Shown here: in pieces, positions 1-5,229 of the stretch
Layout of the letters: each line of letters opens with the position of its first letter
Position numbering within the stretch: the first letter of the stretch is position 1
NCBI GenBank assembly: GCA_021791615.1
Contig: JAJYWG010000528.1
Span: 1 to 9,433, forward strand
Direction of reading: 5' to 3'
Length of the DNA stretch: 9,433 bases
Source of the DNA: Actinomycetes bacterium
GTDB taxonomy: Bacteria > Actinomycetota > Acidimicrobiia > Acidimicrobiales > RAAP-2
Position numbers and translations under genes: made by a program
Notes under the pieces: generated by a model
Seen by the model: the letters and a program-made list of their open reading frames with translations, nothing else
The model's database searches: none
Told to the model about the DNA's origin: nothing

Positions 1-1
1 G

Positions 2-220
2 CACGTCGCCGAGCTGGTGAAGGGAACCCGCGTCATCGCCGCCGGCAAGCTGGAGTCCGAGACCTGGACCGCCAAGGACGGCACCGAGCGAGAGACCGTG
101 AAGCTGCTCGCCGACGAGGTGGGAGCGTCCTTGCGCTACGCCAGCGTCGACGTGCGCCGCACGAGCCGGAAGGCTCCGGCCGAGAGGACGGCTCCTGACT
201 ACGACGAGGAGCCGTTCTGA
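2..220 (+). CDS. ssb: Single-stranded DNA-binding protein, C-terminal part (5' end outside window)
   Basis: The frame is open from the first complete codon and ends at TGA 218-220, giving 72 residues. The start of the gene is outside the window. The visible part matches the second half of a bacterial SSB OB-fold: the KGTRVIAAGKLE strand, a W-x-x-x-DGTERETVKLLADEVG stretch, and a LRYASV strand. It then has a short linker and the acidic tip DYDEEPF. In SSB proteins this tip recruits replication and repair partners, so the 3' end is the natural C terminus. The linker is only about 20 residues, shorter than in chromosomal actinobacterial SSBs, which fits a phage or mobile-element copy. It binds ssDNA during replication or conjugative transfer. 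Its stop overlaps the next start (TGATG), so translation is probably coupled. Confidence 0.9.
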   Translation, partial: HVAELVKGTRVIAAGKLESETWTAKDGTERETVKLLADEVGASLRYASVDVRRTSRKAPAERTAPDYDEEPF

Positions 221-534
221 TGCGCCCGGCCGAGCCCTGCTCGATCTGTGCCTACGCCGACCGCCACGGTTGGTGGGGACCCGGGCACCGAGGGACGCAC
301 TGCCGAGGCTGCCACCGCTCGTGGACCTCGACGCGTGAGGCGCACTGCGTCGTCTGCCACGCGCACTTCAGCGCCGACAGCGCAGCCGAGAGGCATTGGG
401 TGAAGGGGCAGCACCGAGACCCTGCCTCCGTGACGGGCCTCTACCTCGGCCCTGACGGCGTGTGGTCGACGTCGGCGGACCGGGACCCCGACGCGCTACG
501 TGCACGCCTGGCACGTGCGAGGGCTGCGGCATGA
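220..534 (+). CDS. Small zinc-finger protein resembling the FDXHR family
   Basis: This is a 104-residue protein rich in Cys and His. Pairs are visible at C7/C10, C28/C31 and C43/C46, with H42, H47 and H59 nearby. The middle part (C28-x2-C, then HC-x2-CH-x-F, then a short helix and a His) has the layout of the FDXHR putative zinc-binding proteins common in actinobacterial phages and integrated elements. The eponymous FDxHR motif is here AERHW (57-61), so only its His is kept. The C-terminal 15 residues are an Ala/Arg helix. The ATG at 220 shares a base with the SSB stop and has GAGGAG at 206-211 with 8-base spacing, supporting this start. A role in nucleic-acid binding next to SSB is inferred; no function is established for the family as far as I know. 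Confidence 0.75.
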   Translation: MRPAEPCSICAYADRHGWWGPGHRGTHCRGCHRSWTSTREAHCVVCHAHFSADSAAERHWVKGQHRDPASVTGLYLGPDGVWSTSADRDPDALRARLARARAAA

Positions 535-968
535 CGACGGCCCGACGGCCGCGGGTCTACGGGGCTCACCCGATGGTCAGCTACCGCAGCGAGCACGAGC
601 GGGCCTGCCTCGACACGCTTGCCGGGCTGTTCGCCGACGCCGAGATCGTCAACCCCGCCGAGCGGTCCTGGACCAACGCAGGGTGGCGCCGTGCGTGGCC
701 GCGGCTCCTTGCGACCCTCTCGGGCCTGGTCCTCTTCGCAGACGAGGACGGGACTGTCGGGACCGGGTGCCTGCGCGAGGTGGCGGACGCCATCGCCGCA
801 GGGGTCCCCGTCGCCTACCTCGACCCCGGCTTCGGACTCTGCGAGCTGGCGGGGCTCGACCTCGTGCCCGCCGAGATGCGCACCAGGGCATCGACGGCAT
901 GGCCCATCGCGGGTGAGCCGATCGACCCCGGTGCGCTCTTCGGACCAACCGTGGAGGTGTCGACATGA
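531..968 (+). CDS. Small Rossmann-like protein, nucleoside deoxyribosyltransferase-like (tentative)
   Basis: This 145-residue protein starts at ATG 531, which overlaps the previous stop by 4 bases (ATGA). A longer upstream frame exists but would overlap the zinc-finger gene by more than 70 bases. An N-terminal strand and loop (YGAHPMVSY, 10-18) is followed by a helix containing EHE (21-23), then a W-rich helix (47-56). Next come a hydrophobic strand LVLFADEDG (66-74), a helix with GCLREVADAIAAG (79-91), and a strand PVAYLD (93-98). This order recalls the nucleoside 2-deoxyribosyltransferase/DUF4406-type fold, where a Glu in the Gly-x-x-x-E helix lines the sugar pocket (here E83 would be the candidate). 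The similarity is by pattern only, so the reaction is unproven. It is held between a zinc-finger gene and a whiB gene by 4-base overlaps on both sides, implying co-translation. Confidence 0.7.
   Translation: MTTARRPRVYGAHPMVSYRSEHERACLDTLAGLFADAEIVNPAERSWTNAGWRRAWPRLLATLSGLVLFADEDGTVGTGCLREVADAIAAGVPVAYLDPGFGLCELAGLDLVPAEMRTRASTAWPIAGEPIDPGALFGPTVEVST
953..958 (+). promoter_or_regulatory. Ribosome binding site of the first whiB-like gene
   Basis: GGAGGT lies inside the last codons of the preceding gene, 6 bases before ATG 965. It is the best Shine-Dalgarno match in the left operon and fixes the start of the WhiB-like protein. Confidence 0.75.
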
Positions 969-1390
969 CCACCGCCCGCCAGTGGACCGGCGTCGCCGCA
1001 GTGTTGCCGTCTCGGGTACCTGCGCCGTGCAGGGTCACCGGCTGCACTACCGAGGCGGCCAGTGAAGCGGGCCTGTGCAGTGTTCACGCAGCCGACCAGG
1101 AGCGCCGCAGGAGCGCACTGGTCGCCATCACCCTCGGCCGGACGCTGGTCGCCCATGACTCCGACCCGTCCTGGCGCCGTCGTGCAGCGTGTCGAGGGCT
1201 CGACCCTGCGCTCTTCTTCCCCGAGATCGGGGAATCTGCCGCAGCACCGAAGGCGGTCTGCGCGCAGTGTCCCGTCTCCCGTGAGTGTCTCGACTTCGCC
1301 CTTGTGAACGCGGAGACCGAGGGAATCTGGGGCGGCACGACGCCACGTGCACGTCGCCCACTACGCAGTGCCCTACGACAGGCGAGCTGA
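965..1390 (+). CDS. WhiB-like transcriptional regulator with extra N-terminal Cys/His motif
   Basis: The 141-residue product has the WhiB (Wbl) signature: four Cys at C76, C99, C102 and C108 that would hold a [4Fe-4S] cluster, then the G-I-W-G-G turn (120-124) and a basic tail (TPRARR). Wbl proteins usually bind the primary sigma factor and tune promoters in response to redox state or NO. Unusually, 50 residues before the first cluster Cys there is a compact C22-x4-C27-x10-C38-x2-H41 motif that looks like a small zinc-binding knuckle. The Wbl domain alone needs about 80 residues, so this N-terminal part is a true extension. ATG 965 overlaps the upstream stop (ATGA) and has GGAGGT at 953-958. 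The same architecture recurs in the gene at 2702-3127. It is the last gene of the tightly overlapping group and is followed by a repeat-rich gap. The Wbl family assignment is firm; the role of the extra motif is inferred. Confidence 0.9.
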   Translation: MTTARQWTGVAAVLPSRVPAPCRVTGCTTEAASEAGLCSVHAADQERRRSALVAITLGRTLVAHDSDPSWRRRAACRGLDPALFFPEIGESAAAPKAVCAQCPVSRECLDFALVNAETEGIWGGTTPRARRPLRSALRQAS

Positions 1391-1407
1391 GCCGACCAGG
1401 CCAGTAG

Positions 1408-1538
1408 TGCGCCTCGGAAGTGAGCCTGTAGACGTGCGACGACGTGTCCGAGCTGCTCCGTGCGTATCGGTCCGTGAGCACGACGCTGTGCAGTGAGCCT
1501 CGGGTGAGCCTGTGGCAGTGAGCCTCGGAAGTGAGCCT
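1408..1538 (+). repeat. Cluster of GTGAGCCT repeats between whiB and the zinc-ribbon gene
   Basis: Five exact copies of GTGAGCCT start at 1420, 1493, 1504, 1518 and 1531, with a variant GTGCGCCT at 1408. The last four are spaced 11, 14 and 13 bases apart, close to one helical turn. A longer shared word, GCCTCGGAAGTGAGCCT, occurs at 1411-1427 and 1522-1538. The last copy ends 2 bases before ATG 1541 and overlaps the likely ribosome binding region (GGAAGTG, 1527-1533). The layout suggests a regulator binding array or operator; iterons of an origin are an alternative. No promoter boxes are convincing here. Confidence 0.7.
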
Positions 1539-1540
1539 CG

Positions 1541-2299
1541 ATGGGTGATGCTGTAGCCGTGACGGTGACGTGCCCGACGTGCGGAGCAGTGTGGGAGACG
1601 ACCTCACGCTCGGGTCGCACGCGCTGTCCGAACCGTCACCGCGTCTACGTGCCTGCGGCTACACGCAGTGGGCCTCGCGCCAGTAGCCCGCGTGCAGCGT
1701 CACGAGCCCCGACGAGCGCACCTGCGCCGGCCACCACGACTGGCCGTACTGACACGAGGGGCGACGACACGCAGGACACGACGGCCGACGACACGAGACC
1801 GACTGAGGCTCGACGATCTCGACGCCCTGTGCCCTACGCCAGTAGCGCGCCCGTGCAGTCGCCCCGACTCGATCTCACGACGCCGGCCCCAGTGCGGGCC
1901 GCCATCGGAGCGGTCGGGCTGTGGTCGTGCGGCCACGAGCAGACCGTTGCTACGGCAGACACAGCACGTGAGCCCGCGGGCTCACGGTGCCGGGAGTGTG
2001 GCGCCGTCGGGATCGTCGCCCAGCTCAGCCCGACCGGCTGGGCGCCTGTTGCCGTGGAGGACCCAGCGCCCGAGCAGCCGAGAGCGCAGAGGGATCGGCG
2101 CCCTTCTCGCCCCGTCGTCCCCGCACGCTTCGCCGGGTCGGTCTCACCCTCGGCATGGCCTGGGGAGACCGGCTGGCAGCCTGTCGAGGATCGTCGGCCG
2201 CATGGCCCCGCAGACCTTGTGGCCATCCCGCGGCTCCGTTCGTCAGCGGCGACGCCGGGACGCCGGGACGTAGTGCCGGGTGCCTACCCGCGCACTTGA
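1541..2299 (+). CDS. Hypothetical protein with two zinc-ribbon-like motifs and a disordered linker
   Basis: The product has 252 residues and I do not recognise a named family. Residues 11-33 carry C11-x2-C14, then C29-P-N-x-H33, followed by short basic strands: a small zinc-ribbon-like unit. Residues 40-120 are low complexity (Ala, Thr, Arg, Ser, Asp), partly built from repeated GACACG units at 1751, 1766, 1775 and 1790. A second motif, W128-S-C130-G-H132 with C150-x2-C153, looks like another metal-binding loop. The C-terminal 80 residues are Pro/Arg-rich and end in DVVPGAYPRT. ATG 1541 follows a GGAAGTG with 7-base spacing; GTG 1559 is an alternative start. Such modular zinc proteins are common near replication genes of actinobacterial phages and elements. 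A nucleic-acid-binding role is plausible but inferred. Confidence 0.65.
   Translation: MGDAVAVTVTCPTCGAVWETTSRSGRTRCPNRHRVYVPAATRSGPRASSPRAASRAPTSAPAPATTTGRTDTRGDDTQDTTADDTRPTEARRSRRPVPYASSAPVQSPRLDLTTPAPVRAAIGAVGLWSCGHEQTVATADTAREPAGSRCRECGAVGIVAQLSPTGWAPVAVEDPAPEQPRAQRDRRPSRPVVPARFAGSVSPSAWPGETGWQPVEDRRPHGPADLVAIPRLRSSAATPGRRDVVPGAYPRT
1967..1986. repeat. Perfect 20-base palindrome with a GTGAGCC half-site
   Basis: CGTGAGCCCGCGGGCTCACG reads identically on both strands. It lies inside the zinc-ribbon gene (codons for about residues 143-149). Its half-site, GTGAGCC, is the same word repeated in 1420-1538, which makes a dimeric DNA-binding protein recognising both sites an attractive idea. 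Confidence 0.6.
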
Positions 2300-2701
2300 C
2301 ACCATCCGGCCGCCACCCCTCGCCCCGTTCACCGACGCCGGCTGGACGGCTCAGCTCCCACCCTCCCGGCGCTCCTGAGACCCTCCCCGGCCCGTCTCCG
2401 GCGCGCAGGTCCTGGTCACCGGCCCCGATCTTCCCCGCAGGCGCCGTCTCTCGCCCCTGGTGGCGCCGACGGCCCCCGAGGCCCCCGGAGCGTGCGCCGT
2501 AGTGGGCGAATCTTCCCCGCGAACGGGTCCCTGGCCCCGATGTGCCATCCCTACCGTTTGGGCGCCTCTCTCGTCGTGTGGCGGGGGTGATCCGGGGCGC
2601 CTGGTGCGCTGAGCGGTCCTCGGTCGAGCAGGACACGTCCGCCCGCAGGGAGCACCGGACGGGCACACTCACGGCGTGCCGCCCACCGAGCGCCCTTGCC
2701 C
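2300..2701. other. About 400 bases without a convincing gene
   Basis: Open frames exist on both strands but are proline/arginine/glycine-rich, typical of non-coding frames in GC-rich DNA, and none has a recognisable domain. The stretch contains two copies each of three short words in changed order: GGCCCCGAT (2421-2429 and 2533-2541), ATCTTCCCCGC (2428-2438 and 2510-2520), and a GGCGCC(G)TCTCTCG-type word (about 2440-2453 and 2561-2573). It presumably holds the promoter of the second whiB-like gene, but no clear -35/-10 pair could be picked out. Confidence 0.4.
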
Positions 2702-4945
2702 GTGACCCTCACCGTCGAGCGAGCGCGGCCCACGAGGGCGCCGGTCTGCCGGCGTGCGGGGTGCTCGGCGCCGGCGGGGGACCTCGGGCTCTGCGAGGGT
2801 CACCTGCTCGATCAGAAGCGCCTCCGTGCCGGCGTGGAGACCCGGCCGCCGTCCTCGCCTGCACCTATCGGGCCGGCGTGGCTCGTCGAGCTGGCTGCGG
2901 CCCGCGAGGCTCCGTGGAGGGCGCTCGCCGCCTGCCGGGGCGAGACCGCCCTCATGTTCCCCGAGTCCGACCGTCGGCTCCCCGCGGACTACGGCCCCGC
3001 ACTCGCCCTCTGCGAGCGCTGCCCGGTGGTCGAGCCCTGTCGCCAGGCCGGTGCCCGTGAGCACCACGGCGTGTGGGGCGGCCTCTCGCCTGCCCGTCGC
3101 CGGCGGAACCGACCACCAGCGGCGTAGGGAGGAGTCGGGCTCCGCAGTCCAGCTCTCGCCGGGCACAGCCCGGTACGTCAACCCGGACACTGGACCTGTC
3201 CGGCTTGACGACCCCGGTCTCGTGCACGGGTCCTGACCAGGACTTTCCCCTAGGGGCTGAACGGTGGGGCTGGTCGCCTCGGCGGTCTGGTTCCGGGTTT
3301 CTGGTGGTGGTCCGTCGGCCGGCGTTGTGGGCGGGTGCTCTCCGTCGTCGTTTGCCCTGGTCGTGGGCTTGTGTCCGGGTTGGCGTCCCCCCCCCGTGTC
3401 GTCGTCGGGCGGTCCTGTCCTGGCCTTCTCCACCAAATCGCCGTATTCAAACTCGCTCGAAGAAAAGAGCAGGTCGAACGGCGGGTGGTACCCCACTGTG
3501 GCGATCTTGCCATCGCGCACGTCGATGCGGGTGAAGACGGCTTGGTTGAACCGGCGCCGGGTGCCGGCTGAGGCTCGGGCGTAGGCGGTGGCGCAGTTGG
3601 TGGCGAAGCGCATGGCGGTCTCCAAGATTTCCTGCCATTCGGCCAGGTGGGCGTCCACCGCGGCGAGGCGTTCTTCGGCGGAGCGGACGTCGGTGGCGAT
3701 GCGGGCCTGCTCGGTCTTCAACGTGGTGACGTCGATTGCGTTGGCGTAGTAGGCGTCGAGGAGCTTGCGGCGTTCGGTGTCGGCCTTGGCGAGCTTGCGG
3801 GTGAGGAACTCGCGCTCCGCGGCGTTGCGGTGCTGGCGGGCGGTGATCTCGGCTTCCAGTTCTTCGCGGAGGCGCTTGAGCCAGGACTTGGGGAGCTGGA
3901 TGCGCTCGTAGAGCTGTTCGACTTGGGCTTCGAGGTCGCCGGCCGGCATGTAGGGCTCTTGGCAGCCGGTCGGGTTGCGGTTCTTCTGGCCTAGGCAGTA
4001 CAGGTACTCGTAGCGGCCCTTGGCGAGCTGGAACGACAAGCCTCTTCCGCACACCCCGCAGAACAGGGTGCCCTTCAGGTAGTGGTTGTGCCGCCGCTCC
4101 CTCGTCCCGCGCGCGGCGCGGGCGGCGAGGAGGTCCTGGACCTTGTTGAACGTGGCGGTCTCGGTGAGGGGTTGGTGCAGGCCGGGGTAGTCGATGCCTT
4201 CCCACGAGACGATCCCGGCGTACGCCTTGTTGGACAGGATGTTGGCCAGCGCCGACACGCCGATGGGTCCGACGGGCCGGTCCCGCCGTCCGCGGTTGCG
4301 CAGCCCTCGGTGGTCGAGTTCGGCGACGAGGCGTTCGAGAGTCCACTCGCCGGTGGCGTACAACTCGAAGGCAGCGGTGATGTGCGGGGCGCGTTCGGGG
4401 TCGGTGACGATGTGGGCGACCTGGCGGCCGCTGATGGTCTCGCGGACGTTGGTGTAGCCGAGCGGGGCCGAGTGCGGCCAGCCACCCATCTTGGCCTTCT
4501 GGGCCATGCCCTTCTTGATCTCCGATGCCAGGTTGGCCGAGTAGAACTCGGCCATGAGGGCGTGGATGCCCTCGACCAGCCGGCCCGAGGCGGTCTCTTC
4601 CAGGTTCTCGGTGACCGACACCAACGTGACGCTCCGACGGCGCAGCAGGGCACGGATGGCGACGTGGTCCTCCATGTTGCGAGCCAGCCGGTCGATCTTG
4701 TGGACCACGACGGCGTCGATGTCGCCGTCCTCGGCGATGCGGGCCAGCATCTCTTGGAGCTGCGGGCGGTCGGCGCTCCGTGCCGACTCGCCCCGGTCGG
4801 CGTACTCGTCGGTCAGGTCCCAGCCCTTGTCTCGGATGTGGCGGACGCAGGCTTCGCGCTGCGCGGGGATGGAGAAGCCTTCCTCACCTTCGCCGTGCTC
4901 GGCTTGTTCGCGGGTGGAGACTCTCAGGTAGATCACGCAGCGCAC
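2669..4945 (-). CDS. Large serine recombinase (site-specific integrase); 3' end doubtful
   Basis: This enzyme performs site-specific recombination through a phosphoserine link, probably integrating and excising the element. The N-terminal resolvase domain (1-150) has YLRVST with R8 and nucleophile S10, and the KIDRLARN motif (83-90). A recombinase domain spans about 160-275. A zinc ribbon follows with C296, C299, C317 and C328, then a long coiled coil (about 335-440) of the kind that controls directionality. GTG 4945 has AGGGAGGG (4951-4958) 5 bases upstream. Recognisable sequence stops near residue 510. Beyond this, the frame runs 248 more residues to 2669, low complexity and then antisense to the second whiB gene. 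A G9 run (3387-3395) sits at residues 517-520. One G fewer gives a 564-residue protein ending at 3250, close to normal size. The domain assignment is firm; the 3' end is not. Confidence 0.9.
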   Translation of the reverse strand: MRCVIYLRVSTREQAEHGEGEEGFSIPAQREACVRHIRDKGWDLTDEYADRGESARSADRPQLQEMLARIAEDGDIDAVVVHKIDRLARNMEDHVAIRALLRRRSVTLVSVTENLEETASGRLVEGIHALMAEFYSANLASEIKKGMAQKAKMGGWPHSAPLGYTNVRETISGRQVAHIVTDPERAPHITAAFELYATGEWTLERLVAELDHRGLRNRGRRDRPVGPIGVSALANILSNKAYAGIVSWEGIDYPGLHQPLTETATFNKVQDLLAARAARGTRERRHNHYLKGTLFCGVCGRGLSFQLAKGRYEYLYCLGQKNRNPTGCQEPYMPAGDLEAQVEQLYERIQLPKSWLKRLREELEAEITARQHRNAAEREFLTRKLAKADTERRKLLDAYYANAIDVTTLKTEQARIATDVRSAEERLAAVDAHLAEWQEILETAMRFATNCATAYARASAGTRRRFNQAVFTRIDVRDGKIATVGYHPPFDLLFSSSEFEYGDLVEKARTGPPDDDTGGGRQPGHKPTTRANDDGEHPPTTPADGPPPETRNQTAEATSPTVQPLGESPGQDPCTRPGSSSRTGPVSGLTYRAVPGESWTAEPDSSLRRWWSVPPATGRREAAPHAVVLTGTGLATGLDHRAALAEGECGAVVRGEPTVGLGEHEGGLAPAGGERPPRSLAGRSQLDEPRRPDRCRRGRRPGLHAGTEALLIEQVTLAEPEVPRRRRAPRTPADRRPRGPRSLDGEGHGQGRSVGGTP
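2702..3127 (+). CDS. Second WhiB-like regulator with N-terminal Cys/His motif
   Basis: Starting from GTG 2702 the product has 141 residues. It has the Wbl cluster cysteines C78, C104, C107 and C113, the G-V-W-G-G turn (123-127) and a very basic end (ARRRRNR). As in the first WhiB-like protein, a C16-x4-C21-x9-C31-x2-H34 motif precedes the Wbl domain, so the two are paralogues of the same unusual architecture although the linker sequences differ. A TTG at 2696 in the same frame could also start translation. Neither has a good Shine-Dalgarno sequence, so the start is uncertain. The gene stands alone behind a 400-base gap and faces the recombinase gene tail to tail. A [4Fe-4S]-dependent sigma-factor partner controlling element genes is inferred from the family. 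Confidence 0.85.
   Translation: MTLTVERARPTRAPVCRRAGCSAPAGDLGLCEGHLLDQKRLRAGVETRPPSSPAPIGPAWLVELAAAREAPWRALAACRGETALMFPESDRRLPADYGPALALCERCPVVEPCRQAGAREHHGVWGGLSPARRRRNRPPAA
3177..3209. terminator. Strong hairpin between convergent whiB and recombinase genes
   Basis: Two 13-base arms (GTCAACCCGGACA at 3177-3189 and TGTCCGGCTTGAC at 3197-3209) are complementary except for one central C-C mismatch, with a 7-base loop. It starts 49 bases after the second whiB stop and 40 bases beyond the alternative recombinase stop at 3250. That position suits a bidirectional terminator of the GC-rich, U-poor kind used in actinobacteria. There is no T tract on either side. A recombinase attachment or binding site is the main alternative. 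Confidence 0.5.
3387..3395 (-). repeat. Nine-G homopolymer in the recombinase coding strand
   Basis: Nine C on the plus strand (nine G in the recombinase mRNA) encode Gly-Gly-Gly just after the conserved part. Lengths of 8, 9 and 10 give stops at 3250, 2669 and 2952 respectively. Only the 8-G form avoids running into the opposing whiB gene. This is either a sequencing/assembly length error or a slippage site. Confidence 0.7.
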
Positions 4946-5229
4946 GATCGCCCTCCCTTCTTCTTGCCGGTCGCGATGTGGCCGGGCGTGGGTCGATCAG
5001 ACCTCGACAGTGCCAGGACTGCAAGCCGGTCGCCACGGGTCTCCTCGGCCAGGGCCACCAGCGCCCGGGCGAGCCCGGCAAGCTGACCGGGTTCGGGCGC
5101 CTGGGGCGGCCGTGGGCGCCGGCAGGCCGGCGGTCCGTCGTCTGTGCCGACCGGGGTGGCCGGGTGGCCCTGGGTGCCACGTGGGCGGCGCTCGTGGCCG
5201 GACGGCTGGCCTTGGTGGGGCGCGGTCAG
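4933..5229 (-). CDS. Possible small gene between replication-relaxation and recombinase genes
   Basis: A frame ending at TGA 4933-4935, overlapping the recombinase start by 13 bases, shows protein-like sequence near its end: a helix LAGLARALVALAEE, then DRLAVLAL and a basic tail ATGKKKGG. The upstream part is Pro/His/Arg-rich. No ATG lies in this frame. A CTG at 5229-5227 overlaps the upstream stop in a CTGA arrangement, like the ATGA/GTGA overlaps elsewhere in the window, and would give 98 residues. A GTG at 5058 would give 41. The frame also continues open far upstream through the neighbouring gene, so openness alone proves nothing. No function is recognised. Without this gene, there would be about 280 non-coding bases inside an otherwise compact operon. 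Confidence 0.35.
   Translation of the reverse strand: MTAPHQGQPSGHERRPRGTQGHPATPVGTDDGPPACRRPRPPQAPEPGQLAGLARALVALAEETRGDRLAVLALSRSDRPTPGHIATGKKKGGRSCAA
4951..4958 (-). promoter_or_regulatory. Ribosome binding site deciding the GTG start of the recombinase
   Basis: On the minus strand AGGGAGGG precedes GTG 4945 by 5 bases, and the protein then begins with the correct short strand (MRCVIYLRVST) that places the nucleophile at Ser10, as expected for serine recombinases. Confidence 0.75.

Noticed and set aside
2025..2672. 215-residue minus-strand frame in the gap before the second whiB gene
   Set aside because: Arg/Gly/Pro-rich composition, overlap with the zinc-ribbon gene, and no family pattern.
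4082..5086. 334-residue plus-strand frame opposite the recombinase
   Set aside because: It is antisense to the catalytic and recombinase domains and shows no recognisable family pattern.
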